Source: Draconibacterium halophilum (GTDB lineage: Bacteria > Bacteroidota > Bacteroidia > Bacteroidales > Prolixibacteraceae). From it: a DNA stretch of 64,000 bases. The notes under the pieces were generated by a model that had not been told where the DNA came from, searched no databases, and saw only the letters and a program-made list of their open reading frames with translations. Position numbers and translations under genes: made by a program. This document shows, one piece after another, positions 37,597-46,490 of this stretch; position 1 is the first letter of the stretch; each line of letters opens with the position of its first letter. The stretch spans positions 2,488,001 to 2,552,000 of the forward strand of contig NZ_CP048409.1 of NCBI RefSeq assembly GCF_010448835.1, written 5' to 3'.

Positions 37597-39165
37597 ATGA
37601 AAAAATACACCACTATTCTACTGATTCTAGTACTGTCGGCCTTTCAATTTGGTGTGGTACAAGCACAAAAAGCCACTAATCCCATTATCTATGCCGATGT
37701 CCCTGATGTTTCGATGATTCGCGTTGGCGATAATTACTACATGAGTAGTACCACCATGCACATGGCGCCGGGAGTACCGATTATGAAATCGAAGGATCTG
37801 GTAAACTGGGAAATGGTGAGCTACGCACACGACACACTGGCAGACATTGATCCGCTTAACCTGGATAATGAAAAACGTGCTTATGGAAAAGGATCGTGGG
37901 CAAGCTGTATCCGTTCCCACAATAATAGGTATTATGTGTCAACCTTTTCGAGCACAACCGGTAAAACATATGTTTTCTCAACAAAAGATATTGAAAAAGG
38001 TGAATGGAAACGACACGAATTTTCTCCAAGTTTACACGACAATACCTTGTTTTTCGACGACGATGGCAAAATTTATATGATTTGGGGTGCCGGAAAACTA
38101 ATGATTGCCGAACTGGAACCCGATTTTTCAGGAGTTAAGGAAGGAACCGAAAAAGTACTGATTGAAAATGCGAGTGCTCCGGCAGGAAAGAATATCATGC
38201 TTCCCGCAGAAGGTTCGCAACTTTTTAAGGTAAATGGAAAATATTACCTGTTCAACATTACCTGGCCGCGCGGGAGCATGCGTTCGGTTGTTATTCACCG
38301 GGCCGATAATATAAATGGCCCGTGGGAAGGCCGCCTGGCATTGCAGGATAAAGGTGTTGCGCAGGGCGGAATAATTGATACTCCGGATGGGAAATGGTTC
38401 TCTTTTCTTTTCCGCGATAATGGTTCGGTAGGCCGCATTCCGTACTTAGTGCCTGTAAAATGGGAAGATGGATGGCCTGTTTTGGGTGTTGATGGAAAAG
38501 TTCCCGATGAACTGGATTTACCGGCAAGCAAAGGTTTGATTCCCGGAATTGTAAACTCCGATGAATTTACCCGCAAAAAGAATGATCCAGATTTGCCGCT
38601 GGTTTGGCAGTGGAATCACAACCCAGTGAATGAGCTTTGGTCGGTACGCGACCGCAAAGGTTATTTACGGCTTACCACCGGGCGTGTTGACGATAGCTTT
38701 GTATATGCCCGGAACACCCTTACTCAGCGAACTTTTGGGCCGGTAAGTTCGGCCAATACATTAATGGATGCCTCAGAAATGAAAGATGGCGATTATGCCG
38801 GATTGTGTGCCTTGCAAAGAAAATACGGACAAGTGGGTGTAAAAATGACCGGTGGCGAGAAATTCATTTACATGATCAGCAACGAAACCGATACCCCGGT
38901 TGAAATGGAAAGTCTTCCACTCACCAAAGATGAAGTGTATTTTAAAATCGACTGCGACTACCGCGACAGAAAAGATATTGCCCGGTTTTATTACAGCCTC
39001 GACGGAAAAACATGGACAGCAATTGGCGACCCGCTAAAAATGGAATATACTTTAATGGAGCATTTTATGGGCTATCGTTTTGGGCTGTTTAACTATGCCA
39101 CGAAGAATACAGGAGGATACGTAGATTTTGACTATTTCAGAGTCAGCGATCAGATTTCAGAATAG
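37597..39165 (+). CDS. GH43 exo-xylosidase/arabinofuranosidase (subfamily 12-like)
   Basis: 522 residues with a signal peptide (about 1-24). The start YADVPDVSMIRVGDNYYMSS and the segment STTMHMAPGVPIMKSKDLVNW are typical of GH43 subfamily 12 and related clades. The catalytic base Asp is in the DVPD segment (37), the acid is Glu205 (LPAEGSQLF), and the modulator Asp lies in HDNTLFFDDDG. A C-terminal concanavalin-like/CBM91 domain begins near residue 335 (PLVWQWNHNPVNELWSV). It is the third GH43 of this PUL and, like the one at 29.2 kb, lacks CBM6. It probably removes alpha-L-arabinofuranose from double- or single-substituted xylosyl units. Confidence 0.9.
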   Translation: MKKYTTILLILVLSAFQFGVVQAQKATNPIIYADVPDVSMIRVGDNYYMSSTTMHMAPGVPIMKSKDLVNWEMVSYAHDTLADIDPLNLDNEKRAYGKGSWASCIRSHNNRYYVSTFSSTTGKTYVFSTKDIEKGEWKRHEFSPSLHDNTLFFDDDGKIYMIWGAGKLMIAELEPDFSGVKEGTEKVLIENASAPAGKNIMLPAEGSQLFKVNGKYYLFNITWPRGSMRSVVIHRADNINGPWEGRLALQDKGVAQGGIIDTPDGKWFSFLFRDNGSVGRIPYLVPVKWEDGWPVLGVDGKVPDELDLPASKGLIPGIVNSDEFTRKKNDPDLPLVWQWNHNPVNELWSVRDRKGYLRLTTGRVDDSFVYARNTLTQRTFGPVSSANTLMDASEMKDGDYAGLCALQRKYGQVGVKMTGGEKFIYMISNETDTPVEMESLPLTKDEVYFKIDCDYRDRKDIARFYYSLDGKTWTAIGDPLKMEYTLMEHFMGYRFGLFNYATKNTGGYVDFDYFRVSDQISE

Positions 39166-39209
39166 CAATAAATTCGAATATTAAAACTAAATCAAAATAC
39201 TGTAAAACA

Positions 39210-40055
39210 ATGATACTTAAAACTTACACGCTTATACTGGCTGCTCTATTGGTAGTTCAGTTAAATGGATTTTCGCAGGATCCTAATTTTCATATTTATC
39301 TCTGCTTCGGGCAGTCGAATATGGAAGGAAATGCACGTATCGAAGCGCAGGATACTGTTGATGTAAATCCCCGTTTTCAGGTAATGTCTACCATCGATTG
39401 CTCCGAACTGGGCAGAACAAAAGGAAGCTGGTACACGGCTGTACCGCCTTTATGCCGTTGCAAAACAGGTTTAACGCCTGCCGATTATTTTGGCAGAACA
39501 CTTGTCGAAAATCTGCCAAAACATATCAAGGTTGGTGTAATTAATGTTGCCGTTGGCGGTTGTAAAATTGAATTGTTCGACAAGGATAGTTGCGAATCGT
39601 ATGTGGAAACTGCTCCATTTTGGATGAAGGGCATGTTAAAACCTTACGAGAACGATCCTTATGCCCGTCTGGTTGAAATGGCAAAACTGGCTCAAAAAGA
39701 TGGTGTAATTACAGGTATTTTGTTACATCAGGGCGAATCGAATACCGGCGATTCATTATGGACTGAGAAAGTTAAAATTGTCTACGAAAACCTTGTTGCC
39801 GATTTGGGGCTTCAGGCCGACAATGTGCCTTTGCTGGCCGGTGAAGTGGTTGGCGATGATCAGAATGGACAGTGTGCAAGTATGAATAAAATTATTGCCA
39901 CGCTACCCGATGTAATTCCAAATGCGTATGTAATCCCTTCGGTTGGATGCCCGCAACGTGGCGATGGCCTGCACTTTACCGCCGAAGGTTACCGCATGTT
40001 AGGGAAACGCTATGGCGAAAAAATGCTGTCGCTTTTACTTGAAAGTGATCAGTAA
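39210..40055 (+). CDS. CE6-type acetylxylan esterase (SGNH/sialate O-acetylesterase fold)
   Basis: 281 residues with a signal peptide (about 1-22). SGNH hydrolase blocks are clear: nucleophile Ser in CFGQSNMEG, block II-like VAVGGCKIELF, block III HQGESNTGD, and catalytic Asp/His in RGDGLHFTAEGY. The pattern RCKTGLTPADYFGRTL between blocks is typical of CE6 carbohydrate acetylesterases. It would remove acetyl groups from xylo-oligosaccharides, complementing the CE1-type enzymes of the same operon. Confidence 0.92.
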   Translation: MILKTYTLILAALLVVQLNGFSQDPNFHIYLCFGQSNMEGNARIEAQDTVDVNPRFQVMSTIDCSELGRTKGSWYTAVPPLCRCKTGLTPADYFGRTLVENLPKHIKVGVINVAVGGCKIELFDKDSCESYVETAPFWMKGMLKPYENDPYARLVEMAKLAQKDGVITGILLHQGESNTGDSLWTEKVKIVYENLVADLGLQADNVPLLAGEVVGDDQNGQCASMNKIIATLPDVIPNAYVIPSVGCPQRGDGLHFTAEGYRMLGKRYGEKMLSLLLESDQ

Positions 40056-40114
40056 AACAGAAACTTCTGGACCCGATTTCAAAATACCCTTTAAATAATT
40101 TTTTAGCAATAATT

Positions 40115-43100
40115 ATGAATTTCAGACAATACTCAATCCTCATTTTAATCCTATTTTCGTTGTTTGCACTGGCTTTTATTCCACAAAGCCAAATGGCAAA
40201 ACAACCGATTTATCTCAACACGGCTTACTCGTTTAAAGAGCGGGCCATCGACCTTGTTTCGCGGATGACTCCCGAAGAAAAACAAAGTCAGTTGGGAAAT
40301 ACCATGCCACCGATTCCGCGGCTCGGCGTAAACCATTACGATGTGTGGGGCGAAGCACTGCATGGAATAATGGGACGGAACAACAACAGCGGAATGACAG
40401 CCACTTCGTTTCCAAATAGTGTAGCCGTGGGCTCAACCTGGGATCCGGAGCTGATTAAACGCGAAACAAAAGTAATTTCCGACGAGGCGCGTGGGTTTAA
40501 CCACGACCTGATTTTTACGCTGACTTACTGGTCGCCGGTAATTGAACCGGCCCGTGACCCGCGTTGGGGAAGAACTGCCGAAACTTTTGGCGAAGATCCG
40601 TTTCTGGTTTCTGAAATCGGAAAAGGATTTATTCAGGGTTTAATGGGCGACGACCCCACATACCTGAAAACGGTACCATGCGGAAAACATTATTTTGCCA
40701 ATAATACTGAGTTTAACCGGCATTCAGGCAGCTCGGATATGGACGACCGCGATATGCGCGAGTTTTACCTGCTTCCTTACCGGACGCTAATTCGAGACTA
40801 CAATTTACCTTCGATAATGACCGCTTATGGCGCTGTTAACGGCGTTCCCATGTCGGCTAGTAAATTCTTGGTAGATACGATAGCGCGAAAAACCTACGGA
40901 ATGGACGGATACGTTACAGGCGACTGCGGTGCAATCGACGATATCGTTCGCGGCCATCATTTTACTGAAAGTTACGAAGAAGCAGCGGCGCTGGGTTTAA
41001 AAGCCGGAGTTGACACCGACTGTGGTGGTGTGTATCAAAACCATGCTTTGAATGCTTTGGAAAAAGGTATGCTTGCTCAAGCCGATATCGATAAAGCACT
41101 GATTAATATATTTACCACCAGAATGCGTTTGGGCGAGTTTGACCCCGCAGAAATTGTACCGTACGCAGGTATAAAACCGGATATTGTAAATGATCCTTCG
41201 CACAACGATCTGGCCATTGAAATAGCTACAAAAACACCGGTTCTGCTAAAAAATGAGGTAACGGTTAAACCTGCCGAAAAAGCATTGCCGCTTAATACCA
41301 AACACATCAAAAAAATTGCGGTACTGGGGCCACAGGCCGATAAGGTGGAACTTGGAGATTACTCGGGGCCAATTGAACCTCATTTAAGCATCTCGCCGCT
41401 TTTAGGTATTCAGAATTATATTAAAGAACATAACCTCGACATTGAAGTGGTTTCTGCATCAACGGGAAATACGGATAGAAATACCGATTTTCTGACCATG
41501 AACAGTTTCTCCACCGTACGAAACGGCGAAGTAGTGGCCGAATTCGATGCTACAAAATATGATGATTCGGCACCTGGATTAATTGTGGCTGCACGTTTTG
41601 GACGAACCTCAATTCGCGGTGTAAAAGATGGCGACTGGACAGCTTACGACAATGTGGATATTACCGACGTCGATTCCATCCGCTTTAACGTGGCTGCCTC
41701 CGGAAACGGTGGTTTGCTTGAAGTGCGTGTTAGCTCGGCAACCGGAAATATTCTGGCAACGCAAAAAATTGAGGCCGTTCAGCAAAGCGGTGGATTCCGG
41801 GGATTTTCCCGTCCGCAAAATGTGGCGGTAAAAATCAATACGCTGGGAATTTCAGGGCCGCAAACGCTGGTACTGGTTTACCGCGAAGCCGAAAGTCCTG
41901 CAACCGATCAGGAAACACTTGAAATGGCTGCTACTGCCGATGTGGTGCTGGTTTTTGTGGGAACCGATCAAACTACCGGCCGCGAAGAATCTGACCGCTT
42001 TGCCATTACATTACCCGGAAATCAGAATAAACTCATCGATGCTGTGGCTGCCGAAAATCCAAACACCATTGTGGTGATGCAAACCATGGGAATGGTAGAA
42101 GTGGAGCAGTTTAAAAACAACCCGAATATTCCCGCAATTGTCTGGACCGGCTACAACGGGCAGGCACAGGGAACCGCGATGGCGCGCATTTTATTTGGCG
42201 ATGTAAATCCCGGTGGAAAATTGAATGTTACCTGGCATAAATCGTTAAACGACTTGCCCGGATTTAACGACTACACCTTGCGTGGCGATGGCTCGAACGG
42301 AAGAACTTACTGGTATTTTGATAAACCGGTTTCGTATGAATTTGGTTATGGATTGTCGTACACCACTTTCGAATACAAACGGTTCAGTATCAGCAAAACA
42401 AGGCTAACGCCTCACGATAAGGTTACCGTAAGTGTTGATGTGAAAAACACAGGCGCGGTTGACGGAGACGAAGTGGTGCAGGTATATGTTAAAACACCCG
42501 ACAGTCCGGCAGAATTGGAGCGCCCGATAAAACGTCTGAAAGGATTTAAACGCGTAACCATTCCGGCAGGGCAGACAAAACGTGTTTCGATTGATATCGA
42601 TTGCGACGACCTTTGGTTTTGGGATGCCGAAGCCGGTAAAATTACCTTCGACCAGGGACGTTATATTTTCGAAATCGGGGCATCGTCAAAAGACATAAAA
42701 GCCGAACTGGAGACGATTATGAGCGGCGAGTACAAACCGGTGTTAACAACCGTAGTTGCAGAAAGCGACAAGGTTATCCTGCGCCCCGGAAATACAGCAC
42801 AAACGAGTGTGACCGCTGCTATGTCGGACGATAGTTTTTACGATATTTCGAAAGCTGAAATTGAATACAAAAGCAATAATCCGGCTGTGGTAAGCGTGGA
42901 TGAAACCGGCAAAGTTACCGCTACCGGAGTAGGTGTTGCATCGGTATTTGCTTATGTAACTGTTGACGGGGTAACCGAATCAAGCAGCTTTCCTGTAAAA
43001 GTAATGCCCGACCTCAACCCGAAATCAATTTTGGTAAACGGCAAGCCCATCGAAAGCTTCGATAAAGAAGTAAAAGCTTACAGTTATCTGCTTAAAGATA

Positions 43101-43927
43101 AAACCAAAGTGCCTGAATTGGAAGCAACTGCCGCTGGGAACGGAATTACTGTTGATATTCAGCAGGCAAAACAAATTCCCGGAACTGCAGTGGTGAAATT
43201 TATCGACAACATCACACTCGAAACCAACACGTACTATTTCAATTTTGATGTGGAAGCCGTAAGCGACGAGTTTAATGGCGCTGTTGGAAGTCAGTGGCAT
43301 TGGATCAGGGAAAATGCTGCAACACACAGCTTTTCGGCAAACGATGGCAGCCTGACCATTACCAGCGAAGTTGGCGATGTTTCAGAAGGTACCAACAATG
43401 CCAAAAACATTCTGCTGCAAAGCGCCAATAACGACTGGACAGTGGAAACAAAACTGACGGCTTCACGGATGCCTTCTCAACCTGAAAATACAGGGATTCT
43501 GGCCTATCAGGACGATGATAATTTTGTGAAACTCATGTTCCGTGCGGTAATAAAAACCACACGGCAAAGAGAACCGCAACCCGGAACCATCGATTTGATG
43601 ATGGAAGAAAACGGGATTGCAAAATCGCTGGCTTCTTTCAATTTGAAAACCGAAATCACCGGCGACCAGGCCTTGGTAATTAAACTTGATAAAAAAGGAA
43701 GCATTTATACTGCTTCGTACTCGTTGGATGGCGAAAATTTCGAAATCCTGGGAACGGCAGATTTGGCATTAAAAGACATAAAAGCAGGTTTAATGGTAGG
43801 CGACGGGATTATTACCGGCTATATGAAAAGTACGTTCTGGTTTGATTCCGACACAACGAAACCGGATTCGCCGTTTGACGTGGCTTTCGATTATTTCCGG
43901 ATTACAAACAGTGGACTAAAACAGTAA
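40115..43927 (+). CDS. Multimodular GH3 beta-xylosidase/glucosidase
   Basis: 1,270 residues, much longer than the 750-850 usual for GH3. Signal peptide, then the (beta/alpha)8 domain with nucleophile Asp270 (GYVTGDCGAIDDI). An inserted CBM6-like domain (about 465-590, VAEFDATKYDDSAPG ... ISGPQTLVLVYR) sits within the alpha/beta sandwich domain, an arrangement known from xylan-active GH3. The C-terminal fibronectin-like domain follows (YGLSYTTFEYKRF, WFWDAEAGK). Then come a BIG2 domain (about 870-965, VTATGVGVASVFAYV) and a concanavalin-like CBM91/DUF1349 domain (about 1045-1270). The last domain resembles the C-terminal module of the GH43s in this operon, suggesting module shuffling. It is likely a periplasmic or surface exo-xylosidase. 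Confidence 0.9.
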   Translation: MNFRQYSILILILFSLFALAFIPQSQMAKQPIYLNTAYSFKERAIDLVSRMTPEEKQSQLGNTMPPIPRLGVNHYDVWGEALHGIMGRNNNSGMTATSFPNSVAVGSTWDPELIKRETKVISDEARGFNHDLIFTLTYWSPVIEPARDPRWGRTAETFGEDPFLVSEIGKGFIQGLMGDDPTYLKTVPCGKHYFANNTEFNRHSGSSDMDDRDMREFYLLPYRTLIRDYNLPSIMTAYGAVNGVPMSASKFLVDTIARKTYGMDGYVTGDCGAIDDIVRGHHFTESYEEAAALGLKAGVDTDCGGVYQNHALNALEKGMLAQADIDKALINIFTTRMRLGEFDPAEIVPYAGIKPDIVNDPSHNDLAIEIATKTPVLLKNEVTVKPAEKALPLNTKHIKKIAVLGPQADKVELGDYSGPIEPHLSISPLLGIQNYIKEHNLDIEVVSASTGNTDRNTDFLTMNSFSTVRNGEVVAEFDATKYDDSAPGLIVAARFGRTSIRGVKDGDWTAYDNVDITDVDSIRFNVAASGNGGLLEVRVSSATGNILATQKIEAVQQSGGFRGFSRPQNVAVKINTLGISGPQTLVLVYREAESPATDQETLEMAATADVVLVFVGTDQTTGREESDRFAITLPGNQNKLIDAVAAENPNTIVVMQTMGMVEVEQFKNNPNIPAIVWTGYNGQAQGTAMARILFGDVNPGGKLNVTWHKSLNDLPGFNDYTLRGDGSNGRTYWYFDKPVSYEFGYGLSYTTFEYKRFSISKTRLTPHDKVTVSVDVKNTGAVDGDEVVQVYVKTPDSPAELERPIKRLKGFKRVTIPAGQTKRVSIDIDCDDLWFWDAEAGKITFDQGRYIFEIGASSKDIKAELETIMSGEYKPVLTTVVAESDKVILRPGNTAQTSVTAAMSDDSFYDISKAEIEYKSNNPAVVSVDETGKVTATGVGVASVFAYVTVDGVTESSSFPVKVMPDLNPKSILVNGKPIESFDKEVKAYSYLLKDKTKVPELEATAAGNGITVDIQQAKQIPGTAVVKFIDNITLETNTYYFNFDVEAVSDEFNGAVGSQWHWIRENAATHSFSANDGSLTITSEVGDVSEGTNNAKNILLQSANNDWTVETKLTASRMPSQPENTGILAYQDDDNFVKLMFRAVIKTTRQREPQPGTIDLMMEENGIAKSLASFNLKTEITGDQALVIKLDKKGSIYTASYSLDGENFEILGTADLALKDIKAGLMVGDGIITGYMKSTFWFDSDTTKPDSPFDVAFDYFRITNSGLKQ

Positions 43928-43951
43928 AAATAAACTTTCAACAAACAAATT

Positions 43952-45124
43952 ATGATGTCTAAATTTTTAAAAATATTCGTTATTCTTTTGATGGCCAGCG
44001 GAATTTGTTTCGCACAATCGTCATCAGAAGTAGTGGAGGATTTTAAACCCTCGTCAGTAAATCAGCCCGGAAAGGAGTACCCCATGGTAAATTCCGAAGG
44101 ACGGGTACGCGTTCAAATTTCTGCGCCTGAAGCTGAAAAAGTGCAACTTGATATCAGCGCAGTGAAATACGATTTGGTAAAAGATGAAAACGGAGTGTGG
44201 ACCGGCGAATCGGCACCACAAGACGAAGGTTTTCACTACTACCAGCTTTGGGTTGACGGAGCCGCTGTTCCCGATCCAAACAGCTTGTATTTTTACGGAG
44301 CCAGCCGATGGGGAAGTGGTATTGAAATTCCGGCGCACGACCAGGAGTTTTATGCCTTGAAAAATGTTCCGCATGGAGAAGTTCGTGAGCTACAGTATTT
44401 CTCTGAAAGCAACAATACCATGCGCAGGTGTTTTGTTTACACGCCTCCGGGTTACGACGAAAATCCTGAAAAACGCTATCCGGTGTTGTACCTGCAACAT
44501 GGTGGTGGCGAAAACGAAACAGGCTGGTCGAGCCAGGGGCATGCAGGGTTGATAATGGACAACCTGATTGCCGAAGGAAAAGCCGTTTCGTTTATCATTG
44601 TTATGGACAACGGAAACTGGGCAATGCCAAGGCCACCGCGTAACCGCGAAGGTGGCGAGCGCCCGCGCACATGGCCACCCGAAGGTTGGGCCGATGGTTT
44701 TATGAATACCTTGCTGAAAGATATTATTCCGATGATTGATGGAAAATACCGTACCCTGGCTGATGCCGAAAACCGTGCCATGGCCGGATTGTCGATGGGT
44801 GGAATGCAGACACGTGTAATAGCGCTGGCCAATCCCGATGTGTTTTCGCATGTGGGAATGTTTAGCGGTGGCAGCATCACCATGGCCGACATTGAGCAAC
44901 ATCCTGATTTTAAGGAAAAAGTAGAATTGCTTTTCGTCAGCTACGGAAGCCGCGAGATTGAAAATCCGCGCCCCGGACCATGGGGAGATCCAAAGGAAAA
45001 TACCGAAGCACTTAAAAAGGCCGGTATGAACACCCATTTTTATGTGTCGCCCGGAACTGCACACGAATGGCACTCTTGGCGTCGCAGCCTTTATCAGTTT
45101 GCTCAACTGGTATTTAAAAACTAA
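43952..45124 (+). CDS. CE1-type esterase with N-terminal CBM48/Ig-like domain, copy A
   Basis: 390 residues. Signal peptide (about 1-22), an N-terminal early-set Ig/CBM48-like domain (about 45-125, VQISAPEAEKVQLDI ... GFHYYQLWVDG), then a CE1 alpha/beta hydrolase (about 140-390). Catalytic residues are Ser281 (GLSMGG) and His371 (TAHEWHSW). The acid position, after YGSR, is Glu rather than the Asp seen in the 28.3-kb esterase. It is nearly identical to the next gene: about 11 differences over 363 residues from VVEDF onward. This domain pair is common in Bacteroidota feruloyl and acetylxylan esterases. First of six tandem paralogues. Confidence 0.92.
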   Translation: MMSKFLKIFVILLMASGICFAQSSSEVVEDFKPSSVNQPGKEYPMVNSEGRVRVQISAPEAEKVQLDISAVKYDLVKDENGVWTGESAPQDEGFHYYQLWVDGAAVPDPNSLYFYGASRWGSGIEIPAHDQEFYALKNVPHGEVRELQYFSESNNTMRRCFVYTPPGYDENPEKRYPVLYLQHGGGENETGWSSQGHAGLIMDNLIAEGKAVSFIIVMDNGNWAMPRPPRNREGGERPRTWPPEGWADGFMNTLLKDIIPMIDGKYRTLADAENRAMAGLSMGGMQTRVIALANPDVFSHVGMFSGGSITMADIEQHPDFKEKVELLFVSYGSREIENPRPGPWGDPKENTEALKKAGMNTHFYVSPGTAHEWHSWRRSLYQFAQLVFKN

Positions 45125-46325
45125 AACCATTTAAAACTTCAAAACTAAGTTTATGAAACGATATTCTTTTATTTTAACGGTATTACTGGCCTTCTCTGCT
45201 GTAATTGCCATGGCGCAAACAGCAGAACAAACAGTAGTTGAGGATTTTAAACCCTCTTCCGTAAATCAGCCCGGAAAGGAATATCCCATGGTAAATTCCG
45301 AAGGACGGGTACGCGTTCAAATTTCTGCGCCTGAAGCTGAGAAAGTGCAACTTGATATCAGCGCAGTAAAATACGATTTGGTAAAAGATGAAAACGGTGT
45401 GTGGACCGGCGAATCGGCACCACAAGACGAAGGTTTTCACTACTACCAGCTTTGGGTTGACGGAGCCGCTGTTCCCGATCCAAACAGCTTGTATTTTTAC
45501 GGCGCAAGCCGATGGGGAAGTGGTATTGAAATTCCTGCTCACGACCAGGAGTTTTATGCCTTGAAAAATGTTCCGCACGGCGAGGTACGCGAGCTACAGT
45601 ATTTCTCGGAAAGCAACAATACCATGCGCAGGTGTTTTGTTTACACGCCTCCGGGTTACGACGAAAATCCTGAAAAACGCTATCCGGTGTTGTATCTGCA
45701 ACATGGTGGTGGCGAAAACGAAACAGGCTGGTCGAGCCAGGGACACGCAGGTTTGATAATGGACAACCTGATTGCCGAAGGAAAAACCGTTCCGTTTATC
45801 ATTGTTATGGACAACGGAAACTGGGCAATGCCAAGGCCACCGCGTAACCGCGAAGGTGGCGAGCGCCCGCGCACATGGCCACCCGAAGGTTGGGCCGATG
45901 GTTTTATGAATACCTTGCTGAAAGATATTATTCCGATGATTGATGGAAAATACCGTACCCTGGCTGATGCCGAAAACCGTGCCATGGCCGGATTGTCGAT
46001 GGGTGGTATGCAAACACGTGTGATAACGCTGGCCAATCCCGATGTGTTTTCGCATGTGGGAATGTTTAGCGGTGGCAGCATCACCATGGAAGACGTTGAG
46101 CAAAATCCTGATTTTAAGGAAAAAGTAAAACTGCTTTTCGTTAGCTACGGAAGCCGAGAGATTGAAAATCCGCGCCCCGGACCATGGGGAGATCCAAAAG
46201 AAAATACCGAAGCACTTAAAAAGGCCGGTATGAACACCCATTTTTATGTGTCGCCCGAAACTGCCCACGAATGGCAAAGCTGGCGCCGCAGCCTTTATCA
46301 GTTTGCACCTTTATTATTCAAAAAC
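44030..46325 (+). repeat. Tandem direct repeat of about 1.1 kb (duplicated esterase genes)
   Basis: The segments 44030-45121 and 45234-46325 are near-identical, offset by 1,204 bp. They encode all but the signal peptides of two adjacent esterases. Long identical tracts with scattered substitutions point to recent duplication or ongoing gene conversion, and the pair is a likely site of deletion by recombination. Confidence 0.92.
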
Positions 46326-46328
46326 TAA
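45153..46328 (+). CDS. CE1-type esterase with N-terminal CBM48/Ig-like domain, copy B
   Basis: 391 residues. From VVEDF onward it matches copy A except for about 11 substitutions, including Ala211Thr, Ser213Pro, Ala312Glu, Glu325Lys and Gly368Glu in copy-A numbering. The signal peptide (KRYSFILTVLLAFSAVIAMA) is unrelated in sequence. Catalytic Ser (GLSMGG) and His (TAHEWQSW) are kept. The divergent leader with a conserved mature part suggests either that the leader was acquired separately or that gene conversion homogenises only the mature region. Some changes lie close to the catalytic His and could alter acyl preference (inference). Confidence 0.92.
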   Translation: MKRYSFILTVLLAFSAVIAMAQTAEQTVVEDFKPSSVNQPGKEYPMVNSEGRVRVQISAPEAEKVQLDISAVKYDLVKDENGVWTGESAPQDEGFHYYQLWVDGAAVPDPNSLYFYGASRWGSGIEIPAHDQEFYALKNVPHGEVRELQYFSESNNTMRRCFVYTPPGYDENPEKRYPVLYLQHGGGENETGWSSQGHAGLIMDNLIAEGKTVPFIIVMDNGNWAMPRPPRNREGGERPRTWPPEGWADGFMNTLLKDIIPMIDGKYRTLADAENRAMAGLSMGGMQTRVITLANPDVFSHVGMFSGGSITMEDVEQNPDFKEKVKLLFVSYGSREIENPRPGPWGDPKENTEALKKAGMNTHFYVSPETAHEWQSWRRSLYQFAPLLFKN

Positions 46329-46374
46329 AAACATGCTGGTAGAATTAGTAAAGAAAAGCTAAAAACCAGACTTC

Positions 46375-46411
46375 GACTTCGCTCAGCCTGACTGTCACAG
46401 TGAGCGAAGTC
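46375..46411. repeat. REP-like inverted repeat in the TU2 intergenic gap
   Basis: GACTTCGCTCA (46375-46385) and TGAGCGAAGTC (46401-46411), 11-bp perfect arms with a 15-nt loop. The TTCG-CTCAG style is that of dispersed palindromic (REP-like) elements of Bacteroidota genomes. It lies in the largest gap (162 bp) within the esterase array. Confidence 0.7.
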
Positions 46412-46490
46412 AAGCTGTGAACCAATGGCTTGAGAATTAATTCTGCCAATCAATAGTAAACTATCAACTGTAATATATAATCTAAAAAAC

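Noticed and set aside
44390..45130. Long minus-strand ORFs opposite the esterase genes (also 45594-46277)
   Set aside because: They are mirror frames of the GC-richer esterase genes, duplicated only because the genes are; they have no signal peptide or family match.
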